From contig NC_088306.1 in assembly GCF_032854445.1 (NCBI RefSeq), positions 15,743,386 to 15,807,385 on the forward strand: a stretch of 64,000 nt of DNA, read 5' to 3'. This DNA comes from Liolophura sinensis. Taxonomy: Eukaryota; Mollusca; Polyplacophora; Chitonida; Chitonidae. Below, piece by piece: positions 48,421 to 61,900 of the stretch. A model generated the notes under the pieces. That model was not told where the DNA came from. It was given only the letters and a program-made list of their open reading frames with translations, and ran no database searches. Numbering within the stretch: the first letter of the stretch is position 1; each line of letters opens with the position of its first letter. A program made the position numbers and the translations under genes.

Positions 48421-49129
48421 AAGGGTAATCTTTGAGTTATGTAACTCAGGTATTTTAGTTCATGGCTAATTTTCTTGTACTACAGTGTTTACTTGTCGCC
48501 CAGAAAACGGTACTTTTGAGAGGTAATAGGAGGTAAGGATTATGGTCATGTATCAGTCCATGATGCCTAGTCGGAGTGATTGCAAACGTATTTCGTGCCA
48601 GCGCAAATAAAGTGGATATAGCTCTGACCGGCCGTCTCTTCATCTACATAAACGATAACGGCTCTGATGCCAACAGTACTACCTGTCATATAACCGTACC
48701 AGCTTTGCGTGCAGTACGTCACACATCGGTGTTGGGGCGGATAAAATGTGTCTGTCCGTACTCGTAGTTGACCGAAATGCTCTTAATTTGTTGTCTATCG
48801 AGACTGTTTTGACTCAAAATGACTGTGCCCATGATAACCTTGAACATGTCGATGTATAGGGAGACAATTTTTGCGGTAGCACTTCTAGTATGAAATAAAT
48901 TTATTCCACACACCGCATATTTCTCATTACAGCCACGTCCCACGTTTTTAACTCCTGTCAGTGTCAATAACGAAGATGGAATCTGATTGGACCATGAAAT
49001 TGTGAATGCATATTTACGAAGGAAAGTTCAGGGCGTTGAAGAGTCAATAGGTCTCATTAAATCATGTTAGATGATGTTAGACACCCCCAGCTTGATTAAA
49101 TGAAGATGAGTGTTATGGACTCTGATCAC

Positions 49130-49290
49130 GTTTATTGTATGATGTTCTCTCACCCTGACAGTGAAGTTAGGTGCCATAGAATCTGATTTGTCTAATTGCA
49201 TGATGCTCTCTTGCATTGACAGTGAAGTTAGGTGCCATAGAATCTGATATGGCTTGCTGGATGCTGTTCTGTCACACTAAAGTTAGGTGT
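49130..49290. repeat. About 62-bp duplication, 2.5 copies
   Basis: gacagtgaagttaggtgcca and tagaatctgat recur in the 5' UTR intron of the photolyase gene, upstream of the exon at 49421. Confidence 0.75.
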
Positions 49291-49507
49291 CTTTTTTTTT
49301 TTTGTTCACAGTTTACAACCTCTGTTTGATTTGAATGTATGTAAGCAAAAGTAATGCATGTATAATTTCTGTGCTGCAAACAACAGTTCATTTAATGCTT
49401 CCCTGTACATTGTTTTTCAGGACATTGAGAATTACGCAACACCGGTGTACGTGTACTCAGAATACCATAGACATAACTTGAGGCATAGTTTTGGTGGGTA
49501 GGGTTTC

Positions 49508-49922
49508 ATGAGTATTCTCTATGCTTTGTTTTCATCAAGTGTGAACTTTTCAAGCCATTTAATCAGAGCAAGTCGCTTATCTACACATAGCTTTCTTTCA
49601 AAAGACGCAAGAGCTGTCTGCACAATGCCAACCAATGAGAGGAGTAAAAAACAGACAGGCAGTAAAAAGCGAAAAGCTGAGCCAAGAGTCGATGGTCAAT
49701 CCCCTCCTAAAAAGATAGCGCCCACTTCGTCAGATAAAGAAACAAGCAACCCTTCTGAAAACTTGGTGAAAAAGATTGAAGAGGCACGGAAAAATGTTGC
49801 CCGATCCATCGCTGATTTCAAATTCAACAAGAAGCGCGTGAGGATGTTGTCGGAGGCAGTGGAATTTGAAGAAGACAATGGAGCTGTTGTCTACTGGATG
49901 TCACGTGATCAACGTGTACAGG
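49508..49922 (+). CDS. phr: Photolyase exon 1: presequence, NLS and start of antenna domain
   Basis: The exon begins at 49421 (tgtttttcag). The first ATG (49508) gives about 40 Ser/Arg-rich residues with almost no acids ([20 protein letters not shown]), resembling a mitochondrial presequence. A second in-frame ATG (49625) starts [20 protein letters not shown], which looks like a nuclear signal. It ends [12 protein letters not shown]. The end at 49922 assumes CAG-G then intron, but the bases are CAGGGGTATT. Confidence 0.88.
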
Positions 49923-52900
49923 GGTATTGTAATTTGCCACTTTGCAGCAAACTTTTCTCCCTTTTTTAACGTTGTTAATCATGTACTTGACTCCATTCGG
50001 ACTTTGTGTCTCTTCCCCTGCACTTTGCTCGTTTTCCTCCCACCATAATGCTGGTCAAAGTCATATAAGTGAAGTACTTTAGAGTAGGGCGTAAAACACC
50101 AATCAGATTAATAAATATTTGTACCTTCACACCTCTCAAAGACAACCTCCAACCCTCCCTCCCTCCTCCACCTCTAAATCTGACGTGTGCTTCTGTGTGA
50201 TTGTCTCTCTTTAGCTATAAAGCTGTGTTCTGTTTTATGACAGATAACCTGGCCTTCCTCTATGCTCAGAGACTTGCCCTCAAAATGGAGGTTCCCTTAC
50301 AAGTGTTTTCTGTGTGATTGTCTCCCTTAAGCTAAACTAGGCCTTCCTCTACACTCAGAGACTTGCCCTCAAAAATGGCGGTTCCCTTACACGTGTGTTT
50401 CTGTGTGATTGTCTCCCTTTAGCTATAAAGCTTTGTTCTGTTTTATGGCAGATAACTAGGCCTTCCTCTACGCTCAGAGACTTGCCTCAAAATAGAGGTT
50501 CCCTTACACATGTGTTTCTGTGTGATTGTCTCCCTTAGCTCTAAAGCTTTGTTCTGTTTTATGGCAGATAACTGGGCCTTCCTCTACGCTCAGAGACTTG
50601 CCCTCAAAATGGAGGTTCCCTTACACGTGTGTTTCTGCTTGGTTTCCGAAGTTTCTGAAGCAACTATTCGACACTTCGGCTTCATGTTGAAAGGCCTACA
50701 AGAAGTTGAGCAGGTACTATAGATTACTGTCATTATCTGAAAAGGGTATGGAAACAGTAAGTTGTAATGGTTTGTATATGAATGTAGATATTTCTTGAAA
50801 CAGGCTCTAGGTGTTTGTACATGTATTTGATTGACAGGAATGCCAACGGCTTGACATTCAGTTTCATCTCCTGATTGGCTATGCTCAGGATGTCCTGCCG
50901 GACTTTGTAGTCAGTCACAAGATTATGGGCGTGGTCACAGATTTCAGCCCCCTGAGGGTTCCCATGGAGTGGGTGGAGAATGTGAGGAAGAACCTGCCAA
51001 AGACTGTTCCGTTTTGTCAGGTAAGATAGCTTTTGGATGCTATTTAATAAGATCACACTTTGGATGTGAAAATTAACATATTGCATCATCCAAACACACG
51101 ACTTGAAATAAGCTGCCAACGATCGTTCACATTTATACAGAGAGGTTACTCGATGACAAATTTTCTGTGAACGATCTTTTGTTCGCTGAAGGCAAACTGA
51201 CTAAACGGTAGAAAAACAAAATACTATATACTTTGAATGACTAAATCTGTTGGAAGAGCTGGGCTATGCTATGTGTCGACAATTAATTTCCTATTCTAGT
51301 CGTAATTTTCTTTCCAATCAAAAGGGTGGTAAATCCAAGTCCTGGTGATTGAAAACTTTAACTTAAAAGTTGATGCATCAAGCAACTATTATGAGGCACT
51401 GCAACTGGACTTTGTGATGCCATAGAAAGGAGATTAAAATCAAATTAATAAATGCAGTTACCTTCATGTATCGAGACATTTGTCTCTCGATAATTAACTT
51501 CCTGCTTTTCGAATCTTCTTCACAGTCAAAGTCTCTTATAAAATCCTAAACCGCATTGTTTGAAAACTAGAACGTGGTGCATGAGGCCAGTGGCGTGAAG
51601 CACATCTAACACGTGGTCAGTCAACTAGTTTAATATTTACATCGTCACAAGACCTAGTTAAACCATTCCGGAATATAACTTTTTATTTTATGGTTTTCTG
51701 ATATCAGTATAAAACATAAGATGAAATAAATTTTACATACATCACAAAAAATTAACATTTAAAATAAAATTTAAAAATATAAAAGCCAAATAACTCTGAG
51801 AAAATAATTTCCAACTTATGTAAGTACTTGGTGTTTAACGTCATACTCAAGAGAATTAAGAATAGAGATTAAATGCCATATCATTGGATGCTATGTTATC
51901 ATACCCTCGGATAATGGGGTTTAATTAGGCTGTTCAATTAATCTAACATACGGGGTTACAGGTGAACATAATGCTGTAACCTACAAATAGGGTACTGGTG
52001 TGAGGTCTTATTTCAAGATGTACAAACAGTGCCTAATATTTTTAACTTGATCGGAGCAACCCCTGTAAGTATATTTATGAGATGTCAGCAGTTGTAAAAT
52101 TTTGGCTCTGGTAAACTGATTTCAGCGTTGGACTGCCATTTTAAACTCTGAAATAGGAGTGAGAAAAAAAAAAAAAAAAACCCATAAAAAAGGACATAAA
52201 CCAGCTTCAACATAGAATTAAGAACTGATGTAGTTCAACATGTACAATGTTCATGTCAAAAAGATCAATCAATGATTATCTTCTCTTTAACATTCATTAA
52301 AACTGACACTCTCAACTCCCACTTCCTTTACCTTTCATTACAGATCTGACCAGTGTAAGTACATGTAGTACCTGGACTGTTAAAACTTTTTAGCAGTAGT
52401 ATCTTTCAGAACTAGATTCCCACAATATTGCATCGAAACTGGCTATCAGTCAGTTCAGGTGTCATTCTCTCTCACCGATAGATGCCCACAATATTATACC
52501 TTGCTGGGAGGCCTCACCTAAACTGGCTATCAATCAGTTGAGGTGTCATTCTCTGTCACAGGTAGATGCCCACAATATAGTGCCCTGCTGGGAGGCCTCG
52601 CCTAAATTGGCTATCAATCAGTTGAGGTGTCATTCTCTGTCACAGGTAGATGCCCACAATATAGTGCCCTGTTGGGAGGCCTCACCTAGACTGACTATCA
52701 ATCAGTTGAGGTGTCATTCTCTGTCACAGGTAGATGCCCACAATATATTGCCCCGCTGGGAAGCCTCACCTAAACTGACTATCAATCAGTTGAGGTGTCA
52801 TTCTCTGTCACAGGTAGATGCCCACAATATATTGCCCCGCTGGGAAGCCTCACCTAAACTGACTATCAATCAGTTGAGGTTTCATTCTCTCTCACCGATA

Positions 52901-55900
52901 GATGCCCACAATATTGTGCCCTGCTGGGAGGCCTCACCTAAACTGGCTATCAATCAGTTGAGGTTTCATTCTCTGTCACCGATAGATGCCCACAATATAG
53001 TGCCCTGCTGGGAGGCCTCATCTAAATTGGCTATCAGTCAGTTGAGGTGTCCTTTTCTGTCACCCATAGATGCCCACAATATAGTGTTGCTGGGAGGCCT
53101 CACCTAAACTGGCTATCATCAGATGAGGTGTCATTCTCTGTTGCAGGTAGATGCCCACAATATTGTACCTTGCTGGGAGGCCTCATCCAAACTGGCTATC
53201 AGTCAGTTGAGGTGTCATTCTGTCACCGATAGATGCTCACAATATAGTTCCCTGCTGGGAGGACTCGCCTAAACTGGCTATCAATCAGTTGAGGTGTCAT
53301 TCTCTGTCACAGGTAGATGCCCACAATATCGTACCTTGCTGGGAGGCCTCACCTAAACTGGCTATGAATCAGTTGAGGTGTCATTCTTTCTCAACGGTAG
53401 ATGCCCATAATATAGTGCCCTGCCTGGAGGCCTCGCCTAAACTGGCTATCAATCAGTTGAGGTGTCATTCTCTGTCACCGGTAGATGCCCACAATATATT
53501 GCCCTGCTGGGAGGCCTCATCCAGACTGGCTATCAATCAGTTGAGGTGTCATTCTCTGTCACAGGTAGATGCCCACAAGATTGTACCTTGCTGGGAGGCC
53601 TCACCTAAACTGGCTCTCAATCCGTTCAGGTGTCACTCTCTATTACAGGCAGATGCCCACAATATAGTTCCCTGCCTGGAGGCCTCACCTAAACTGGCTG
53701 TCAGTCAGTTCAGGTGTCATTCTCTGTCACCGATAGATGCCCACAATATAGTGCCCTGCTGGGAGGCCTCATCTAAACTGGCTATCAATCAGTTGAGGTG
53801 TCATTCTCTGTCACAGGTAGATGCCCACAATATCGTACCTTGCTGGGAGGCCTCACCTAAACTGGCTATCAATCAGTTGAGGTGTCATTCTCTGTCACAG
53901 GTAGATGCCCACAATATAGTGCCCTGCTGGGAGGCCTCATCTAAACTGGCTATCAATCAGTTGAGGTGTCATTCTCTGTCACAGGTAGATGCCCACAATA
54001 TCGTACCTTGCTGGGAGGCCTCACCTAAACTGGCTATCAATCAGTTGAGGTGTCATTCTCTGTCACAGGTAGATGCCCACAATATCGTACCTTGCTGGGA
54101 GGCCTCACCTAAACTGGCTATCAATCAGTTGAGGTGTCACTCTCTGTCACAGGTAGATGCCCACAATATCGTACCTTGCTGGGAGGCCTCACCTAAACTG
54201 GCTATCAATCAGTTGAGGTGTCATTCTCTGTCACAGGTAGATGCCCACAATATAGTGCCCTGCTGGGAGGCCTCATCTAAACTGGCTATCAATCAGTTGA
54301 GGTGTCATTCTCTGTCACAGGTAGATGCCCACAATATCGTACCTTGCTGGGAGGCCTCACCTAAACTGGCTATCAATCAGTTGAGGTGTCATTCTCTGTC
54401 ACAGGTAGATGCCCACAATATTGTTCCTTGCTGGGAGGCCTCACCTAAACTGGCTATCAATCAGTTGAGGTGTCATTCTCTGTCACAGGTTGATGCGCAC
54501 AATATAGTGCCCTGCTGGGAGGCCTCACCTAAACTGGAGTACGGAGCCAGGACCATCAGGAAGAAAATTCACGACCAGTTGTCTGGTTATCTGACAGGCT
54601 TCCCTCCAGTTTGCAAGCATCCCTACAAGGCAGAGTTCAAAGCTGAGGTAAGTGAGGATGTCTTTGTTGTCAGCCAGTTTTACCTGGCCAAGATACTAGC
54701 AGCATGAGCTGGACTTGAACTCACCATCACCACATTTGTGGGAGGCTCTTAGGTCTTTGCGCCGCGCTGGTACGCTCAAATGGTCATTCACTTTGTAGCT
54801 GCTTGATGAAAACAGTGTGAGATGTTAAGGGCTCAACTTTAAGGGTTGTCTGGTCATCAGAGACAACTGAATTCGCCTGCAGACAACCATAAAGTCCCGT
54901 CACACATGTAAAATAACCTGCGCTAGACGAAAAATCAAACCTGAGAAGCTACATGTATTTTTGCAGGTGTCACGGCCATTTTTGCGGGAGTCACGGCCAA
55001 TATGACAGAAGCATGTTCAGATTTACCATACATTGCTGTGTTGCCACCCTCCACCATGTTAAAACAAAACTGTCCTCATTAAAGTTTGGTACTAACCGTG
55101 ATCCCAACTCTCCTCCCACCTGGTATCCCCGTTCAAACACCCAGCCTGGATAATTATGTTCACGCCCCCATGTCCTGGTGAACAACCCCACGTTGTCTAG
55201 AGTGGACTTCATGATGTTGTCCTCTGATGACAGGGCTTCAGATTACACACCACATGTACTTTCCAATGTAAATGTTATGCTCGAACAACTCTCAGCTCAG
55301 CACAAATTGAGTCACCAATAACCAGAGCCCTCTTATAAACAGTTACAAATCTCTCTTTGTTTATAAAGTTAAATTTACGAAATCAAATTCAGAATATTTT
55401 TGTGCTGGACACAAAATTTTGATGGGCAAATTTCACTCTTCCCATGACCATCATGTTATCCTGGTTCACAGGCACCATCACTACATTATGCTATGTTAGC
55501 TGGGAGACACATGGTCCTTTTGGTCAGTAAATAAACCCAGCAGGAGCCAACCAGATGTCTTCAGAAAATGAGTTTCTTAGACAGGGCTCACTGATAATGC
55601 CATTACGGATTAAACAGTGAACTCGCCAAGTGTTGCAATCTTATCAAAGCTCACGTGTTAGAAAAAGTGTTCACAAGTTTGAAATTTACATGTAGTTTTC
55701 AAAATGTTTAAGTGGGATTTAAGTGCGAAATTATTTTTGCCACAAAGTCATTAATGCTATAATTTATGGTCGGCTTCACTGAAGTTGTCATCACCTCTGA
55801 ATTTCTGTTTCAACAACAACATATACATGCGACTCATGCCTTCATCTGTAAGCACTGGTTTCACTTTCAGATGCACAAGTGTTTTACATGTAGCACTAGC

Positions 55901-58900
55901 CACTCAAAAATATCACTGTGCAGCCTGGTGTCATGTGATATATTTCAGACACCAGAACACTCACTTGTAATAAGTGTAAATTTTTTTGTTGTTGTTGGTT
56001 ATTTGGTTTAATACCATGTTGGGAAAATAGGTATACATGTATCAATCTATTGTGCACAAAACTGTCCAGGCAACCAATTTCTGTGTCAGTTTCAAAGACA
56101 GACTATGGTTTGTCCAGGAAAAATCCTTAAAATTGAGCCCTGGTTATTGTTTGCTTGTGAATTCTGTCTCTACAGAACTGCAGAGTATTTCATCGATGAA
56201 AGCTGTTTTATGATATCTCCACAAAGCCATATTATCCGCTGATATCCTTACCAACAGAACAGTGATATTAAAAAGGCCAGTATAAGGTGCCTCTTGTACG
56301 GGATAAGCTTCCAGTAACTTAACAGAATTTTTACTTAATGGTATTATCCACTGATATCCTCACCAACAGAACAGTGAAAGTAAAAAGGCCAGTATAAGGT
56401 GCCTCTTTGTGCAGGATAATCTTCCAGTAACTTAACAGAATTTTTACTTAATGGTATTATCCACTGATATCCTTACCAACAGAACAGTGATATTAAAAAG
56501 GCCAGTATAAGGTGCCTCTTTGTGCAGGATAATCTTCCAGTAACTTCGCAGAATTTTTACTTAATGGTATTATCCACTGATATCCTTACCAACAGAACAG
56601 TGATATTAAAAAGACCAGTATAAGGTGCCTCTTTGTGCAGGATAATCTTCCAGTAACTTAACAGAATTTTTACTTAATGGTATTATCCACTGATATCCTT
56701 ACCAACAGAACAGGGAAAGTAAAAAGGCCAGTATAAGGTGCCTCTTTGTGCGGGATAATCTTCCAGTGACTTCACAGAATTTTTACTTAATGGTATTATC
56801 CACTGATATCCTTACCAACAGAACAGTGAAAGTAAAAAGGCCAGTATAAGGTGCCTCTTTGTGCAGGATAATCTTCCAGTAACTTAACAGAATTTTTACT
56901 TAATGGTATTATCCACTGATATCCTTACCAACAGAACAGTGATATGAAACATGTCAAATGAGGATAAGCGTTCAGTACCTTTGCGGAATTTTGACTGAGC
57001 CTGTTATTAAAACTATTGTGTTTTCCTTAAATCACATACGTGAAAACCATCTGAAATTTGAAATATTAAAGGGTAGACCATAAAATCCCAGTGAAACCAA
57101 TAAATAAGTGGGTCTTACTTTGTTAGCTGTTCATAAGGCTGTCCTTTAAAAAATTTTCATTTTGTATAACCTAAAAAAAGTAGTGTGGGTTGACAAAAAC
57201 TTAAATCAGTAGGGCCTTTTTTGGAGGGTCAGTGGGATTACGCCCATTAAAATACATTTTTAATGATGGTCCCAGATCTGAGTTTAATCAGCCTTGTTCA
57301 TTTTCAGCCCATTGACTGGGAAGCTGCAGAGGCAAGTCTAGAAGTGGACCGATCCGTTACTGAGGTGGATTGGGCCATTCCAGGGACAGAGGGGGGACTC
57401 AGAATGCTGGAATCTTTCTGCAATAAGAGGTTGAAATATTTTAATGCTGATAGAAACAACCCAAACAAGGCAGCACTGAGTAATCTGTCCCCATGGATAC
57501 ATTTTGGTGAGTGCCTGAAAGTTACTTTTCCTGATGAAAATATTTTTAGCTCATATTTGAACAAAAGTGATGCTTTTGGTTGCAGGGTGTATTTTATGTA
57601 AAGCCCCCCCCCCCCCCCCCCAACCTAAAAAAAATCTTTAATGTGCTGCTTGTTCAATACACGTAGATCTGTATTTGAGACTGAAAGAATGGATGAGGTG
57701 GTTAACCTGCCAGCACAGCGCAATGAACCAGTTCAAATCTGCAGCAACCTGTGGATGATCTTGAGTTCCCCCCTGGCTCTTTCCGGTTTCTGGCCGCCAT
57801 CGTTTGACGTGAAACATTCTTGAGTATGACATAAACACCAAGGAAATAAAGTAGACTGAAAGGATAGAAACTGTATTCTTTAAAAATTCTTTCCCCTTAC
57901 GAACACTTCTTACAGTTTCCCCTTCCAAAGTTTCTTTTCACAAACTACTCTTTACCTACAGTTTATCCTTCCAAAGTTTCCTTTCACAAACTGTTTCTCC
58001 TCACATAAAGTTCCCCTTTCAAAGCTTCCTTTCCCAAACTGCTCCTCCTCACATAAAGTTTCCCCTTACAAGGTTTCCTTTCCCAAACTGCTCTTTACAT
58101 ACAATTCCCTTCCCAAATCTTCCTTTTTTAAACTGCTCCTCCTTACGAACAGTTAACTCTTCGAAAACTTTGTCTTTCAAACTGCTCCTATTACAAACAG
58201 TTAACTCTTCAAAAACTTTCTCTTTCAAACTGCTCCTCCTTGCGAACCGTTTACCCTTCCAAAGTATCCTTTCACAAACTGGTCCTCCTTACCCATAGTT
58301 TACCCTTCCAAAGTTTCCTTTCACAGACTGCTCCTCCTTGCGAACAGTTTACCCTTCCAAAGTGTCCTTTCACAAACTGCTCCTCCTTACCTATAGTTTA
58401 CCCTTCCAAAGTTTCCTTTCACAAACTACTCCTCCTTGCGAACAGTTTACCCTTCCAAAGTTTCCTTTCACAGACTGCTCCTCCTTGCAAACTGTTTACC
58501 CTTGCGAAGTGTCCTTTCACAAACTGGTCCTCCTTACCTATAGTTTACTCTTCCAAAGTTTCCTTTCACAGACTGGTCCTCTTTGCGAACAGTTTACCCT
58601 TCCAAAGTTTCCTTTCACAGATTGCCCCTCCTTGTGAACCGTTTACCCTTCCAAAATGTCCTTTCACAAACTGGCCCTCCTTACCTATAGTTTACTCTTC
58701 CAAAGTTTCCTTTCACAGACTGCTCCTCTTTGCAAACTGTTTACCCTTCCAAAGTGTCCTTTCACAAACTGCTCCTCCTTGCGAACAGTTTACCCTTCCA
58801 AAGTTTCCTTTCACAGACTGCTCCTCCTTGTGAACTGTTTACTTTTCCAAAGTGTCCTTTCACAAACTGGTCGTCCTTACCTATAGTTTACCTTTCCAAA

Positions 58901-61900
58901 GTTTCCTTTCACAGACTGCTCCTCCTTGCGATCTGTTTACCCTTCCAAAGTGTCCTTTCACAAACTGGTGGTCCTTGCGAACAGTTTACCCTTCCAAAGT
59001 GTCCTTTCACAAACTGCTCCTCCTTGCGAACAGTTTACCCTTTCAAAGTTTCCTTTCACAGACTGCTCCTTCTTGCGAACTGTTTACCCTTCCAAAGTGT
59101 CCTTTCACAAACTGGTCCTCCTTACCTATAATTTACCCTTCCAAAGTTTCTTTTCACAGACTGCTCCTCCTTGCGAACAGTTTACCCTTCCAAAGTGTCC
59201 TTTCACAAACTGCTCCTCCTTACCTATAGTTTACCCTTCCAAAGTGTCCTTTCACAAACTGGTGGTCCTTGCGAACAGTGTACCCTTCCAAAGTGTCCTT
59301 TCACAAACTGGTGGTCCTTGCGAACAGTGTACCCTTCCAAAGTGTCCTTTCACAGACTGGTGGTCCTTGCGAACAGTGTACCCTTCCAAAGTGTCCTTTC
59401 ACAAACTGCTCCTCCTTTTGTACAATTTCACCTTACCAACTGCTTCTTTGCCGTTTTGTTTGCAGGCCAGATTTCTGTCCAGCGATGTATTTTGACAGTG
59501 AAGGAATATCGCAGTAAATACAAGGAGAGTGTGGACGGCTACATTGAGGAGGCTGTTATTCGTAGAGAACTGGCTGACAATTTCTGTTTTTACAACAAAA
59601 ATTATGACAAGATTGAAGGTACATTTACTGGTAGATGTATTACCTGAGGTGTGTGATTCCAGGCCTTAACAGTCGATTTAATTGGAATCAGAGTTTTGGA
59701 AATTGCCGTAAAATTTTTTTTGAAAAAAGAGGTAAATAAATTTCATTAATACCACTTTCATGCTGAATATTTTTGTCGACAAAATATCATCTTAGCAACT
59801 CTCTAAGATGGATAAAACTCTCAGATCAATCAATAAATTTGATTGATTAATTGATTGAAAGCATGTTTGTTTGTTGTTGTTTTTTTAATAGATGGGAAGT
59901 GATGTTTGTTCTTATTTTATTTTTATAGGTTTGTTTTTAAATTCAACCTTTGTATATGTCCAGTTAGCTACTTGAAGGAATCATTATCATGAAGTTTGTC
60001 TACGATGATGTTTGTCTACGATGACGTTTGTCTACGATGTTTTGCTGTCAGGTGCTTACGACTGGGCAAAGAAAAGTCTAGAGCTGCACAAGGGAGATAA
60101 GCGTGAATATTTGTACAGTCGAGAGAAGCTGGAGGCGGGCAAAACTCACGATGATCTCTGGAACGCTGCTCAGGTATTATACATGGAATAGTAGGGGAGC
60201 TCTGAGAAACGTGAACTTATCAACTCGAGGTCAAATTTTAAACAATAAGTGTTTAAATACTTGTGAGGAACTAGCTACATCTGAAAGGCACTTGTTAGGC
60301 TTGAAAGCCAGGTAATTTGAAGCTGGAATTTTGTAGATGTCCTCGCTCTCATGGTTTGTTGTATTTTGGTGAAAATAAGCGTTGTACAACAGTTGTAAGG
60401 GTGTGTGTGTGTGCAGTCTACCATGTGTTAAAGACCACTTGTCTTCCACCAGTATGGTGAGCTTATCTGTACCTCACGTGTGGGAAAGTTTGTCAAAACT
60501 TGCCAAAGGTCAATCGCTTGTGCCTAACATTCCAGGTTCCTTCAATTATCAAACTGTCCAAATTCATCTGTTTCACTCAAGCATGAAAACAGTGTTTTGT
60601 TTTATTTTTATCCGTATCATGTAAATATGTGAAGGTTGGAGATCAGAAATGCTCAAGCAGGCTGAATGGTTTTGTTTCTCAGATCCAGATGGTTAGAGAA
60701 GGCAAAATGCATGGCTTCCTGAGAATGTACTGGGCCAAAAAAATCTTGGAGTGGACTGAGAGTCCTGAACAGGCATTGGTTGAAGCAATTTACTTGAATG
60801 ACAAGTACGAGTTAGATGGGAGAGACCCGAATGGTTATGTGGGTGAGTACTGAACAGGTGTTGTTAGAAGTGATATATCTGAGACCCGAATGGTTATGTG
60901 GGTGAGTACTGAACAGGTGTTGTTAGAAGTGATTTGTGTGAATGACAAGTATGAGTTAGACGAGAGATACCCGAATGGTTATGTGGGTGAGTACTGAACA
61001 GGTGTTGTTGAAGGTGATTTGTCTGGATGACAAGTATGAGTTAGATTAGAGAGACCCGAATGGTTATGTGGGTGAGTACTGAACAGGTGTTGTTAGAAGT
61101 GATTTATCTGAGACCCGAATGGTTATGTGGGTGAGTACTAAACAGGTGTTGTTGAAGGTGATTTGTCTGGATGACAAGTATGAGTTAGATGGGAGATACC
61201 CGAATGGTTATGTGGGTGAGTACTGAACAGGTGTTGTTAGAAGTGATTTGTGTGAATGACAAGTATGAGTTAGACGAGAGAGACCCGAATGGTTATGTGG
61301 GTGAGTACTGAACAGGTGTTGTTAGAAGTGATTTATCTGAGACCCGAATGGTTATGTGGGTGAGTACTGAACAGGTGCTGATAGAGGTGATTTGTCTGAA
61401 CGAGGAGTTAGACAAAAGAGATTGTATTTTGAGGTTGTGTGTGGTTTGTCTGTAGTGATTACTTTTTTATTTGTATTTTCAGGTTGTATATGGTCTATTT
61501 GTATCATTGACAGAGAATATGTATTTTCAGGTTGTACAGTACAGCCAGATCTTAACCATCAATCTTACGCCCATTGTGGCCGGTCGGCGTATGATACACA
61601 GACCATGCACCTTCGTGCGCCTAGACCGTGACGCAATCTTCCAGCCATCATATGCTGACCCTCGGTGAACTGTTAGCGGCCATCGGCCCATAATCATCAA
61701 ATGTTTTAAAGCTAAATACAGATCGATTTCCTGTAAACTGTCATGTCTGTTAAGAACACAGTGATGGCTCGCAGCATATTTACTTGCACACAAATTTCAC
61801 ACAAAGGTCGAGTTTTAATAGCTTACTGTTTGGGAACCCTGCTGTTTTGGTCTGCCACCCATATAGATGTACATGTACACCGTTCCTTTGAGGACAGGGG

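Noticed and set aside
53289-54707. 472-codon plus-strand open frame as a separate repeat protein
   Set aside because: It is the acceptor array fused to photolyase exon 4 and its intron. The family's protein is contiguous from exon 3 (FCQ) to VDAHN, so the array is intronic by default.
58240-59647. Overlapping long open frames in all plus frames
   Set aside because: The 49-bp stop-free unit cycles through frames. Only the last part (59466-59618) is a real exon.
61546-61671. Frame reading [19 protein letters not shown] as a terminal exon of another gene
   Set aside because: The same sequence occurs inverted at 63030-63087 with TA flanks, so it is a transposon TIR.
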